Assembly (NCBI RefSeq): GCF_018919395.1
Contig: NZ_JAHLME010000002.1
Span: 908,182 to 972,181 of the forward strand
DNA: 64,000 bases
Direction of reading: 5' to 3'
Source of the DNA: Geomonas azotofigens
Lineage (GTDB): Bacteria > Desulfobacterota > Desulfuromonadia > Geobacterales > Geobacteraceae
Each line of letters starts with the position of its first letter. Position 1 is the first letter of the stretch. This document shows positions 46,857 to 55,362 of the stretch, piece after piece. Position numbers and translations under genes: made by a program. The notes under the pieces are model-generated. The model was not told the origin of the DNA and made no database searches. It saw nothing but the letters and a program-made list of their open reading frames with translations.

Positions 46857-46870
46857 ACGTTACCCCTTGG

Positions 46871-49129
46871 TCACCATTTGGCCGCGAGGGCGGCGACGAT
46901 GGCGTGGACGGTGCCGCTGTAGCTCTGGTACGCGGACTTGAGCTCGTTGTAGTCGTTGAACGTGTATTCCAGCGTGGTGGAAAGCGCGCTCGTGAAGCGG
47001 TATTCGCCGCGGGCGGAAAGCGAAGTGATCACGGTGTTTTGCGCGGTGATCTCCTTGATGCCGTCGGTACTGCTGGTGAGCGAAAAACTGGTGTCGCTCG
47101 GCGTGAAGGCGGCGGAGGATCTGATCTGCTGCGCCGCTACCGCGAGATCGCTTTTCTCGCTGAGCGTATAGTTGGCATTGACGCCGTAGACGTGGGACCT
47201 GCTGGAAAACTGGGAAGCGGCCTCGCTACCGACAACTACACCAGTGAAAAATACGCCCTGCTCGACCTCCTGGTGCAGGTACGAATAGTTGGCCCCTACA
47301 GTGAGTCCCCGGAACGGCACCCACCACGCACCGATGTTCGCATTCTCGCTGTTGGTGCTCCGGGAGGTTATGGGAGCCAGGGAGAAGGAGAGCGGCTCGA
47401 AAGGATAGTTCACCAGGTACTTCCGCACCTCGTCGTTTTGATCGCGGCGGAAGATGGCGTGGCTGGTGAGCCCCCAGCGGTTGTTGAGGGTATAGGTCGC
47501 CAGCAGCTTCGCCTCGTGACGGTTCTGGAAGGATGCACCGTAGGCAGGATGATCGGCGCTGGCATAGCTGTAGGTGGCGCTGGACCTGAGTCCCTTGACG
47601 GGTCGATAGTAGGCCGACAGCGACCCGGTGTGGGTCGAGGTGCTCTCCGGCAGCCCCCAGGTCATCTCCGTGGGCAGCTCGGTCACGTTGTTTCTGCGCA
47701 GGAAATCGCCGCGGTACTCGCCAACGAGCGCGAGATGCAGCGTGGGACGGTAGGAGATGGTGCCGGTTACCAGGTCGCGAGTGGTTTCAATGGGCGCTTT
47801 GGCGGCTATGACCGGATCAGCAAAAGCGGTGTTGTTGAGAGGATCGCGTTTGTTGTGGTCGATCTCCTGGCGCCGGTATTTGACAGCGAAGCTGTACTCG
47901 CGGCTGGGTGTGTAGATCAGGTCTCCCGCGGCGTTTTGCAGGTAGCTCTTCATGTGACGGGCGCCGGTGGTGTCGGTCAACTCGGAGAGGTTCTCGCGCT
48001 GCTCGAAGCTGTACGAGCCGGAGCCGACCAGACCGCCCGCCAGGGAGGTATGCAGTTTGATGGTGTGGGAAAAGAAGCTGCTGTCGGGGTTTTCGTTGTG
48101 CTGCCGCACGCCGCCGCGAAAGTCTTCAGCGCCGTTGAAGTGGTTGCGGATCTCGTAGGCCTGCACCGGGGTTGGCAGCCGGTCCTCGAAGTAGCGCACC
48201 TTAAAGTCGTAGACCAGGTCGACCGGCCCCAGGTGGGAGTCGAGCCCCACGCGCCCTTCCTGGACCTGCTGGTCGACACCGCGGCGCTGGGCGTAGATGA
48301 AGTTGGTGGCACCCTCGAAGGCGGTATCGGCGAAGCGCTGCTGGATGGTCCCTTCTTTGACATAGCGCCAGTAGCCCAGGTTCACGTGCAGGGGAAAGTT
48401 GTGCAGCCGGTAGCGGAAGTCGGCCCGGTCCTGGACCACGCTGACGCCGTAGTTGGCGACCGGGTCCTGTACCGCCGTGTAGGTGGCGGGGGTGGGGGCG
48501 TCGGTGCGCCCGCTGGTGAAGCTGGGGGAGAACAGGAGCTCCCGGTCCAGGTTGTGGTACAGGGACTCGGTCCTCAGGTGGAGGCGGTAATCCCCCTTGT
48601 AGTCCATGAGCAGGTCGGCGTGGTAGTCGTTCTCGTTCAGGTAGAACCCTTCCAGCTCGAGGTTGGTGTCCTTCTCCATGTGCCGGTAGAAGAGCCCGCC
48701 GTTGCGGCTGGACTTGAGAAAGCCGTACTCCATGGCGCGGCCGCGGTAGTCATCTCCGAAGACGAAGTTGTAGCCGAGCGAACCACCCTTTTGCTCCAAG
48801 ACCTCCACCTGGCGCTCGTCCTCCGGCAGCGGCGCTCCCTCGACGGGCGGCTGCGCAGCAGGTTCCTCGGCGGCCGGGGAGGGCGGCTCGATGCCAACGG
48901 CAGGGGGCTGCTCCATTGTCGCGGGAAGGGTCTCGTCCGCGGGCTGCTCCTCGTTTGTGACGGCGCCGGCCGACTCGTCGGCGGGAACCGCCTTTTCGGC
49001 GGCGGCCGCCTCCAGGCTCGCCGCCGGGACCGGCTCCAGGTCCGCCGCAGCCACTCCCCCCGCCGCCAGGAGCAGAAGCAGCAGAGGCGAGACGACGGTC
49101 GATACGAGATCAAGTGGTTTCTCCACCAT
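46871..49129 (-). CDS. MtrB/PioB-like outer-membrane beta-barrel
   Basis: A 752-residue outer-membrane protein. A signal peptide (about 1-29, ending GVAAA) is followed by an unusual 75-residue Pro/Ala/Glu-rich linker, then a barrel of alternating strands with short turns; the chain ends with AALAAKW, an aromatic C-terminal beta signal. Barrels of this kind encase a periplasmic decaheme cytochrome and let electrons cross the outer membrane; the gene directly upstream encodes such a cytochrome. No heme motif in the protein itself. MtrB membership is by pattern and context. Confidence 0.82.
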   Translation of the reverse strand: MVEKPLDLVSTVVSPLLLLLLAAGGVAAADLEPVPAASLEAAAAEKAVPADESAGAVTNEEQPADETLPATMEQPPAVGIEPPSPAAEEPAAQPPVEGAPLPEDERQVEVLEQKGGSLGYNFVFGDDYRGRAMEYGFLKSSRNGGLFYRHMEKDTNLELEGFYLNENDYHADLLMDYKGDYRLHLRTESLYHNLDRELLFSPSFTSGRTDAPTPATYTAVQDPVANYGVSVVQDRADFRYRLHNFPLHVNLGYWRYVKEGTIQQRFADTAFEGATNFIYAQRRGVDQQVQEGRVGLDSHLGPVDLVYDFKVRYFEDRLPTPVQAYEIRNHFNGAEDFRGGVRQHNENPDSSFFSHTIKLHTSLAGGLVGSGSYSFEQRENLSELTDTTGARHMKSYLQNAAGDLIYTPSREYSFAVKYRRQEIDHNKRDPLNNTAFADPVIAAKAPIETTRDLVTGTISYRPTLHLALVGEYRGDFLRRNNVTELPTEMTWGLPESTSTHTGSLSAYYRPVKGLRSSATYSYASADHPAYGASFQNRHEAKLLATYTLNNRWGLTSHAIFRRDQNDEVRKYLVNYPFEPLSFSLAPITSRSTNSENANIGAWWVPFRGLTVGANYSYLHQEVEQGVFFTGVVVGSEAASQFSSRSHVYGVNANYTLSEKSDLAVAAQQIRSSAAFTPSDTSFSLTSSTDGIKEITAQNTVITSLSARGEYRFTSALSTTLEYTFNDYNELKSAYQSYSGTVHAIVAALAAKW

Positions 49130-49144
49130 CCGGCTCCTTTCCGC

Positions 49145-50146
49145 TTACTGGCGTAGCGTCCCCCTGCCGGTGATGGCAGGGGACGGGGTATCGGTGCCAT
49201 GCACCTGGGAATGACAGTCCGTGCAGCGATTCACGAAGAGTTGCTTGAGCCCCGGCGTGTTGGTGGCGAGGTGCCCGGTGTGGCACTGCAGGCATAGAAA
49301 CGGCAGCGCCGCGTTCAGGAGGTGGTTGTTCACCGAGCCGTGCGGGGTGTGGCAGTTCATGCAGTTCTCGGTCACGTCGCCGTGCTCGAAGGCGAAGGGC
49401 CCCTGCTTCTCCATGTGGCACCTGGTGCAGGTTTCCTTGGAGGTGTTGCCGCGCAGCAGGCGGTCCTGGGTCGAGCCGTGCACCTCGTGGCAGTCCACGC
49501 AGAACATCTTCTTCTCGCGCAGCGGATGATGCGAGAACAGGGCGTTTTCCGCCTGCACCTCGGGATGGCAGCTGAAACACATCTCGGACATCTGCTGCCG
49601 GCTCACCTTCTGCTGGGGCCCCTGGTGCAGCTTGTGGCAGTCGAAGCAGCTCACGTCGTGCAGCGCGTGCGGACCGGCGTTCCAGTGTGAAAGCACCGGC
49701 ATCGACGCGGCGGAGTGGCACTTCAGGCAGATCAGGGACTGGGCCTGGGGGGGGAGGTGCATGATGTCGAGGAAGGTCGAGGTGTCGCACTTCTTCTTGA
49801 GGCGGGTGTTTTCCTCGCGGTCATCGCTCAAATGGGCGATGGCGAGGCTGCCGGGGCCGTGGCACGATTCGCAGTTCACCAGCGGCAGGCCGGTCTCGGG
49901 CTTGATCTGCTCACCGTGCACGCTGTGGCTGAAGTCGTCGGTGATCTTGTCGTGGGCGTGGCACTTGGAAACGCAGTTGTTGGTGCCGACGTACTCGGCG
50001 TCGAGCCGCCCGACGATCATCCTCTCGTAGTCGCGGATGGGAAGGATGGGTTTGCTCTGCTTGAGATCGGCGCAGGAGATCGAAAGAAGGGGGAGAAGCG
50101 CCATGAGGATCACGAGTCTGCCGCGGCGCAAAAGACGTGCTGCCAT
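49145..50146 (-). CDS. DmsE/MtrA-type decaheme c-type cytochrome lipoprotein
   Basis: A 333-residue multiheme cytochrome. Signal with lipobox SISC (Cys25). Nine CxxCH sites (CESCH, CLKCH, CFDCH, CFSCH, CVDCH, CTRCH, CMNCH, CLQCH, CTDCH) plus one CxxxCH (NNCVSKCH) give ten hemes, the MtrA/DmsE number and length. It would wire inner-membrane or periplasmic donors to the barrel encoded 15 bp downstream. TAGATG junction with the ABC ATPase gene. Confidence 0.93.
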   Translation of the reverse strand: MAARLLRRGRLVILMALLPLLSISCADLKQSKPILPIRDYERMIVGRLDAEYVGTNNCVSKCHAHDKITDDFSHSVHGEQIKPETGLPLVNCESCHGPGSLAIAHLSDDREENTRLKKKCDTSTFLDIMHLPPQAQSLICLKCHSAASMPVLSHWNAGPHALHDVSCFDCHKLHQGPQQKVSRQQMSEMCFSCHPEVQAENALFSHHPLREKKMFCVDCHEVHGSTQDRLLRGNTSKETCTRCHMEKQGPFAFEHGDVTENCMNCHTPHGSVNNHLLNAALPFLCLQCHTGHLATNTPGLKQLFVNRCTDCHSQVHGTDTPSPAITGRGTLRQ

Positions 50147-50980
50147 CTATTCCCCCCTTATCCCCTTGGTCGTGGTGTAGATGAAGCCGCGCACGATGGG
50201 ATTTTCGCTTTTTTTTATCTCGCGCGGCGTGCCGATCTCGACCACCGAGCCGCCGTGCATCATGGCGATCCGGTCGGAGATGTACAGCGCGAAGTTCAAG
50301 TCGTGGGTCACGATCACCGTGGTGTTCCTGGTGCTCTCCTTGAGCTTCAGGATGGTGTTGGCCAGTTCATCCGTGGTGACCGGGTCGAGCTCCGCCGTCG
50401 GCTCGTCGTACAGGATCAAGTCGGGGTTCATCGCCAGCGACCGGGCGATGGCGACGCGCTTTTTCATGCCGCCGGAGAGCTCCGAGGTGCGTAGCTCCTC
50501 CTTCCCCACCAGCCCGACCATCTCCAGCTTCTGCTTGATAATCTCGCGGACCTGCAGTTCCTTGCAGACCCTCTTCTCCCTAAGCCACAGCCCCACGTTC
50601 TCCCCGACGGTCAGGGAGTTGAACAGGGCCGACGACTGGAACACCATGCTGTAGCGGTAATCGTGAGCCGTAGGTTGAGCCCCCTCGCCGAAGATGGGGA
50701 GGTCGTCGATGTAGATCTCGCCGCTGTCCGGGGTCTCCAGCTTCACGATGTGTTTCAAAAGGACGCTCTTGCCGGTGCCGGACGGACCGATGATGCTGAA
50801 GGTTTCCCCCGCCTTGATCTCGAGGTTGACGTCCTTGAGCACGTGGTTGGGCCCGAAGGACTTGTTCAACTTCTCGATCCTGATGCCCACGCCCCTGGTG
50901 TCATGCAGGTTCACCGCATGGTGGCCGTTATCGGAGTGAAAGAAAGAGCCGGGGAGGCCGTGTTTAAGCTTCTCGAACAT
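50147..50980 (-). CDS. MlaF-like ABC transporter ATPase
   Basis: A 277-residue ATP-binding protein. Walker A GPSGTGKSVL near residue 68, signature LSGGMKKRVAIARSL, Walker B DLILYDEPTAELD, switch HDLNFAL. The signature LSGGMKKR is that of the Mla/Ttg2A (phospholipid, MCE) family. A 30-residue N-terminal extension (MFEKLKHGLPGSFFHSDNGH) is extra. No MlaE permease or MCE protein is near; the gene instead starts a cytochrome/porin operon. Confidence 0.9.
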   Translation of the reverse strand: MFEKLKHGLPGSFFHSDNGHHAVNLHDTRGVGIRIEKLNKSFGPNHVLKDVNLEIKAGETFSIIGPSGTGKSVLLKHIVKLETPDSGEIYIDDLPIFGEGAQPTAHDYRYSMVFQSSALFNSLTVGENVGLWLREKRVCKELQVREIIKQKLEMVGLVGKEELRTSELSGGMKKRVAIARSLAMNPDLILYDEPTAELDPVTTDELANTILKLKESTRNTTVIVTHDLNFALYISDRIAMMHGGSVVEIGTPREIKKSENPIVRGFIYTTTKGIRGE

Positions 50981-51076
50981 CGGTATCCTTTTGAGAACGA
51001 ACTATCTACCAGATGCCGTCATAAGACCGGCTTTGCCAGTAAATTCTGCCACCTGCCGTTGCAAAGAAGCGGCCAC

Positions 51077-51106
51077 ATACTACCAGAGTTGTAAGCCCGC
51101 TGGCAA
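51077..51106 (-). promoter_or_regulatory. sigma70-type promoter of the ABC/cytochrome operon
   Basis: Minus strand TTGCCA (51101-51106), 18 bp, TAGTAT (51077-51082). The leader before the ATG at 50980 is about 90 nt and contains a GCCG/CGGC hairpin; I could not identify a riboswitch. Confidence 0.5.
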
Positions 51107-51161
51107 GGGGGAATATTTGAGGACACTTAACGTTTACACAATCTTTGTTCAACAGGCACAG

Positions 51162-51596
51162 TCAGAAAAGGTAGGGGGAAGGGTTATCGAACTCCCGCCG
51201 CACCCTGAAGATATACAAGTTCATCAGGATCAGGGCTATGGACGCGAGCAGCGTGGAGGAAAGGAGATCGCCTTCGGGGACGGGAGCGTCGGCCAGGCGG
51301 GCGTACTCGCCCGCGGGGATCAGCGAGAGGTTGACCCAGGCATTGCAGATGTCGAGCAGGTTGTAGCCGATCAGCAGCCACACGGTGAGACGCTGCCGCT
51401 TGAGCACCCCGAGCAGCAGGTACAGCGAGATCAGGCTGTCGCCGAAGACGAAGCGCTGGGCGGTCCCCCCCTGGTAAAGGGTGCCCATGAAGGGAAAGGG
51501 GTTGCCGTAACTGGAAAAGCAGAGCAGCAGCGAGAACGAGGTGAGCAGAACCAGGGGCCACAAGGAGGCGGGGCGCCTGCCGCTTTCATCGGGCAT
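51162..51596 (-). CDS. Four-helix membrane protein of unknown function
   Basis: A 144-residue inner-membrane protein with about four transmembrane segments (LWPLVLLTSFSLLLCF, FGDSLISLYLLLGVL, LTVWLLIGYNLLDICNAW, TLLASIALILMNLYIF). ATG 51596 is chosen because GGGG precedes it; an ATG 27 bp upstream has no ribosome site. It follows the CoA-binding gene by 40 bp. Not recognised. Confidence 0.7.
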   Translation of the reverse strand: MPDESGRRPASLWPLVLLTSFSLLLCFSSYGNPFPFMGTLYQGGTAQRFVFGDSLISLYLLLGVLKRQRLTVWLLIGYNLLDICNAWVNLSLIPAGEYARLADAPVPEGDLLSSTLLASIALILMNLYIFRVRREFDNPSPYLF

Positions 51597-51638
51597 GAGG
51601 CACCCCGCCATTTTCGCTACCATAAGGCACGGACGGTA

Positions 51639-52043
51639 TCAACGTTTCACCGCCTTGACGTGCTCCTTGAGCATGCAGCGGTCCATGACCACCTCGAGCC
51701 CCGCCTCGCGGGCGCGTCGCGCGGCCTCTGCGTGGATCACCCCTTCCTGCAGCCAGACCACCTTGGCCCCCTTGGCGATCGCCTGTTCCACGATCTCCGG
51801 GACGAACTCGGAGCGGCGGAACACGTCGACGATCTCCACCGGCTCGGGAATCTCGGCGAGAGTCGGATAGCTCTTCTCGCCGAAGACCTCGGCCACGGCG
51901 GGGTTCACGGGAATGATGCGGTAGCCGGCGCGCTTGAGATAGGCGGCGACCTCGTGGCTGGGCTTGCCGGCGTCGGGCGACAGCCCCACCACGGCGACGG
52001 TACGGTACTTGGTCAGGATCTCCTTGATGTCAGGAACTTGCAT
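51639..52043 (-). CDS. CoA-binding (YccU-like) protein
   Basis: A 134-residue Rossmann-type CoA_binding domain: TVAVVGLSPDAGKPSHEVAAYLKRAGYRI, NP near the strand end and VWLQEGVIHAEAARRAREAGL. Start ATG 52043 with GGGAGG 5 nt upstream. The family binds CoA thioesters; physiological role unknown. Confidence 0.9.
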   Translation of the reverse strand: MQVPDIKEILTKYRTVAVVGLSPDAGKPSHEVAAYLKRAGYRIIPVNPAVAEVFGEKSYPTLAEIPEPVEIVDVFRRSEFVPEIVEQAIAKGAKVVWLQEGVIHAEAARRAREAGLEVVMDRCMLKEHVKAVKR

Positions 52044-52182
52044 AAGCACCTCCCTTGAAACCAGAGTCAGGATGCGTTGTCGCTTGGCATAACGCCGACA
52101 GCGGGCGCCGCGCCAAGGGGGAGCAGCTGCCCCCTCTTCTCTTCTTTCTCAGCTGGCACTTCGCGTGACCGCTTCGGTTCGT

Positions 52183-52278
52183 CTACCGTTTGCGCATGCC
52201 GCTCACGGCGACGAAGAAGAAGATTACCACCATTACGCCGGCGATGAAGATCCAATCTGCCGGGCTGAATCCGAACAT
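52183..52278 (-). CDS. 31-residue single-pass membrane peptide
   Basis: MFGFSPADWI then a hydrophobic FIAGVMVVIFFFVAVSG and basic MRKR. AGGAGGA lies 3 nt before the ATG, a near-perfect ribosome site, and the start is 8 bp after the TPR gene stop. So it is probably translated, as the last gene of the deacetylase operon. Basic tail suggests N-out/C-in topology. No homology recalled. Confidence 0.65.
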   Translation of the reverse strand: MFGFSPADWIFIAGVMVVIFFFVAVSGMRKR

Positions 52279-52286
52279 GACTCCTC

Positions 52287-53231
52287 CTACTGTTCCAGTT
52301 GCTGCAGTGTGGCCTTGGCCTCTTCGAAATCGGGATTGATCTTTAGGGCCTGGCGCAGGTAAAAGCGGGCGTCGCCGGCGGCGCCCAGGTCCTTGCAGCA
52401 GAGCGCCAGCAGGTACGGGATCTCCGCCATGGGGAACTCCAGGGCGAACCAGGCGTCGGCCATGACGTCGTTGAGGATGGCGGTCGCCTCCTGGTAGCCG
52501 CCGTCCTCGCGCAGGGCCATGGCCCCCGCGATCGCCTCGAGGTAGTCGACGGCCGGCACCCGGGGCACCTCGCCCCGCTCGATCCGCTCCAGGCGCGCCC
52601 GCAGCTCGGCCTGGGCCGCCGCCTCGACCTGCGGCAGCAAAAGGCTCCAGAGCGAGGCCGCCTTGTCGTACTTGCCCAAGAGGAAGGAGACCTCGGCCAG
52701 GGTGGTGAGGCAGCGGGGCTGGTCGCCCCCCAGCTCGTGCGCCCGGTCCAGGTACCCTTCCGCCTTGAACAGGGTGACCGTGGAGAGGTGCAGCGCCGAA
52801 AACCGGCACGCCTGTTCCAGAAGGGTCGCCCCGATCTCCAGCGGGAAGTGCGCGTTCTCGGGCTCCATGAGGGCGAAGATGCGCAGCAGTTTCACGCGCC
52901 GCTCCAGGTAGGGGACCTCGACGTCCTTCTCCCCGAGCATCAGGATGTGGCTGGCGAGCTCGGACACGTAGTGCGGGTACCCCTTGAGCACCTCCGCGTA
53001 GAGCTCGCAGTAGCGGCAGCCGGGGTCCGTGCGCAGGGCCTGGTAAACGCCGCGCCCCACCGCGTCGTAGCCGGGAAGCTGCCCCTCCAGTGCCTTGTAG
53101 TCGTCATCCAAAAGCGGAATCGGCTCCGGTCCCACCGTGAAGGACACCTTGCCGTCCAGCCCGCTCACTATGGTCCCCGCGGGGGGACGGTAGTAGGTAA
53201 TGCCCGCGAGGGGGGTCATCTCTCTTTCCAT
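52287..53231 (-). CDS. TPR-like repeat protein
   Basis: A 314-residue cytoplasmic protein, ATG 53231 with AAAGGAG 8 nt upstream. The C-terminal half has tetratricopeptide-like helical pairs (LTTLAEVSFLLGKYDKAASLW, AIAGAMALREDGGYQEATAIL, ARFYLRQALKINPDFEEAKAT). The N-terminal 120 residues contain CRYC and a long helix. Encoded 20 bp after the next gene upstream. Possibly a scaffold for the deacetylase-like protein; that is inference. Confidence 0.8.
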   Translation of the reverse strand: MEREMTPLAGITYYRPPAGTIVSGLDGKVSFTVGPEPIPLLDDDYKALEGQLPGYDAVGRGVYQALRTDPGCRYCELYAEVLKGYPHYVSELASHILMLGEKDVEVPYLERRVKLLRIFALMEPENAHFPLEIGATLLEQACRFSALHLSTVTLFKAEGYLDRAHELGGDQPRCLTTLAEVSFLLGKYDKAASLWSLLLPQVEAAAQAELRARLERIERGEVPRVPAVDYLEAIAGAMALREDGGYQEATAILNDVMADAWFALEFPMAEIPYLLALCCKDLGAAGDARFYLRQALKINPDFEEAKATLQQLEQ

Positions 53232-53251
53232 GAAACGCACTCCTTTTTCTG

Positions 53252-54058
53252 CTAACGCTCCCGCCCGGGGAACGTGTTGACACCGGCGTGCACGCCGATG
53301 GTCTTGTAGATGCGCACCTCGTCCCAGGGCTCGTCGAGGATGCCGTCGTGGATGGCCCAGCTGCGCCCCTGCACGGTTTTTTCCATCCCCGGCCGGCGGA
53401 AGGGGGTGGAGCCGTCCAGCCGCCGGTACAACACGCCCCCCGGGGCGAAGCCGGCATCGATCTCCTGCATCAGCCTCTTCCCCACCACGTAGTCGAACCC
53501 GTACCCCTCGTAGCGGATGGCGTTGTCGTAGCTGAGCGGCTCGGCCACGATGAGCTGCATGCCGAGGCTTGCCACCAGGCGCTCAAGACGCGGCAGGAAC
53601 TCGCCGAACATCCGCAGGCCGCGCCGGGTCTGGTTGGGAAAGAGCCCCGCCTTCATGGCGCGCTCTTCCTCGGCGAGGTTGCGTCCCAGGGTGGCGAACA
53701 GGTTGTTACGCCCATGCTCGTCCAGGTCGACGTCGAAGCGCGGCGCGGTCGGATCGGCGATGGTGCAGTAGGAGAGCTCCATCTGGCCGTGGTGCGTGTC
53801 GCACAGGTCCAAAACGAACGCGGGATCGCGATCCTCCCGGCTGCGGCGGGCCACCAGGCGCAGGAAGCGGTGTCCCTGCGGGGCGATCACCTCGATGCCC
53901 CCGCCACCCTCCCCGATCATGCCAAGCAGGCGCTCGGGGAGCAGCGACCGGTAGATCGCCTCCTTCTCCGCAGGAGGCAACCGGTTGATGTCGTACAGGG
54001 AGAAGAGCTGCCTCCCCCCGCTGTCCCTCAATACATCATGTCCGGTATCGTTTGCCAT
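53252..54058 (-). CDS. Protein of unknown function linked to a deacetylase-family gene
   Basis: A 268-residue cytoplasmic protein I do not recognise. It shows a DIDRL-like start (FSLYDINRLPPAEKEAIYRSLLPERLL), a beta strand HRFLRLVARRS, and NAIRYEGYGFDYVVGKRLM late in the chain. Its start overlaps the end of the deacetylase-family gene by 23 bp, a sign of tight coupling. A GNAT-like or metal-dependent hydrolase fold cannot be excluded. Confidence 0.7.
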   Translation of the reverse strand: MANDTGHDVLRDSGGRQLFSLYDINRLPPAEKEAIYRSLLPERLLGMIGEGGGGIEVIAPQGHRFLRLVARRSREDRDPAFVLDLCDTHHGQMELSYCTIADPTAPRFDVDLDEHGRNNLFATLGRNLAEEERAMKAGLFPNQTRRGLRMFGEFLPRLERLVASLGMQLIVAEPLSYDNAIRYEGYGFDYVVGKRLMQEIDAGFAPGGVLYRRLDGSTPFRRPGMEKTVQGRSWAIHDGILDEPWDEVRIYKTIGVHAGVNTFPGRER

Positions 54059-55193
54059 AGTCGCCGATCAGGACCGGGAAGATGTGGTCACGCACGTAGG
54101 CGATGCTTTTCTCCACCGCGTCGAGCGCCCGGTTGCGGTCGTCCTCCTCCGCCCAGTGCATGGCGTCGAGGAGCATCCGGTGCGGGTAGCCAAGCTGCGA
54201 GATCAACTCCACGAAAGGGGCGGGAAGCCGCGGGGAAAGCTCCCGGTCGTTCATGATGCCCCAGGCGATGGCCCAAGCCCGCGCCACGTTCATCTGGTCG
54301 TACCCCCCTCCCCCCACCGCGACCCACGGGATCTCAAGGGCGCGCAGCTTCCTCATGATGTAGGAGTAGGCGTGGGTGGTCACCTCCAGACGCGTGAGGG
54401 GATCGGTCCTGAAGGTATCGGCGCCGAGCTGGGTGAAGAGGACGTCGGGGTCGAAGGCGGCGATCAGGGGGAAGGCCACCTCGTCGAAGGCCTTCATGAA
54501 CAACGCGTCGTCGGTGTGGGCCAGCAGGGGGAGGTTCACCGAGTAGCCCCGTCCCGCCCCCTCCCCGGTCTCGTTTTCAAAACCGGTCCCGGGAAAGAAG
54601 TAGACCCCGCTTTCGTGCAAGGAGATGGTGAGCACCCGGTCATCGGCGTAGAAGGCGTTCTGCACGCCGTCGCCGTGGTGGGCGTCGAGGTCGAGGTAGA
54701 CGACCGTTTTCCCCTGCTCCAGCAGGTAATTGATGGCAACCACCGCGTCGTTGAGGTAGGAGAAGCCAGAGGCCCGCCCCTCCTGGGCGTGGTGGTACCC
54801 CCCCAGGGGGTTGAACGCAGCGGCGAACCCCTCCTCGGCGACCAGCCGCGCCGCCTCCAGCGTTCCCGACACCCCCAGGCAGGCCCAGTCGTAGACCCCC
54901 GGGAAGACCGGATTCTCCACGTCGCCGAGCCCGTAGCGGAAGTCCGCCCTCGGCTCGCCCGCCGCGCTGAATTCCCTCAGCCGCTCGAGGTACTCGGGGG
55001 AGTGTGCGCTCAGCAGTTGCGGCTCACTCACCGGGCGCGGACGCACCTCGATCATGGACGGCAGGTCCAGCAGCCCATAGGCGTCCATCAGGTCGCGCGC
55101 CAGGCGGTAACGCTGCACCTTGAAGGGGTGCTGCTCACCGTAGCAATAGCCGGACAGGTCGGTACAGGCGATGAGTGCGGTCTTGCGCGGCAA
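54036..55193 (-). CDS. Histone-deacetylase/AcuC-family amidohydrolase
   Basis: A 385-residue zinc hydrolase of the class I HDAC/AcuC/AphA family. Active-site blocks: GGYHHAQEGRASGFSYLNDA (HH pair), YLDLDAHHGDGVQNAFY (zinc Asp and His), TQLGADTF (second Asp), VAVGGGGYD (oxyanion region). TTG start with GGAGG 6 nt upstream. Family substrates are acetyl-lysine proteins or acetylpolyamines. No acetyl-CoA synthetase gene lies next to it, so AcuC function is not assured. Confidence 0.9.
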   Translation of the reverse strand: MPRKTALIACTDLSGYCYGEQHPFKVQRYRLARDLMDAYGLLDLPSMIEVRPRPVSEPQLLSAHSPEYLERLREFSAAGEPRADFRYGLGDVENPVFPGVYDWACLGVSGTLEAARLVAEEGFAAAFNPLGGYHHAQEGRASGFSYLNDAVVAINYLLEQGKTVVYLDLDAHHGDGVQNAFYADDRVLTISLHESGVYFFPGTGFENETGEGAGRGYSVNLPLLAHTDDALFMKAFDEVAFPLIAAFDPDVLFTQLGADTFRTDPLTRLEVTTHAYSYIMRKLRALEIPWVAVGGGGYDQMNVARAWAIAWGIMNDRELSPRLPAPFVELISQLGYPHRMLLDAMHWAEEDDRNRALDAVEKSIAYVRDHIFPVLIGDYGKRYRT

Positions 55194-55271
55194 CTGGCAC
55201 CTCCGGCGAAATAGAGCACAAATTTACCCGTTGGTCGTTTACAGGTCAACATTTAAATCCTGCCCACGCCT

Positions 55272-55287
55272 TAGGCATCAATGCCTA
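55272..55287. promoter_or_regulatory. Palindrome upstream of amt
   Basis: TAGGCATCAATGCCTA: 7-bp perfect arms around CA, about 76 bp upstream of the amt sigma54 -24 element, a normal distance for an enhancer-binding protein. Confidence 0.45.
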
Positions 55288-55362
55288 TTTTCCAGGCAGG
55301 CCGGCGCGCTCTTCTCATTAGCAAAAAAACCGCACCCTTGCATTTTCAATGGGATAACGGTT

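Noticed and set aside
46904..49156. 750-residue open frame opposite the barrel gene
   Set aside because: Antisense shadow; the minus-strand protein has a signal peptide, barrel pattern and operon context.
50981..51076. Riboswitch in the leader of the ABC/cytochrome operon (GGCAAAGCC)
   Set aside because: Only one short block resembles a cyclic-dinucleotide riboswitch; the rest of the consensus is missing.
52067..52255. 62-residue minus-strand ORF
   Set aside because: No ribosome site; overlaps the far better supported 31-residue peptide frame and has a composition-driven sequence.
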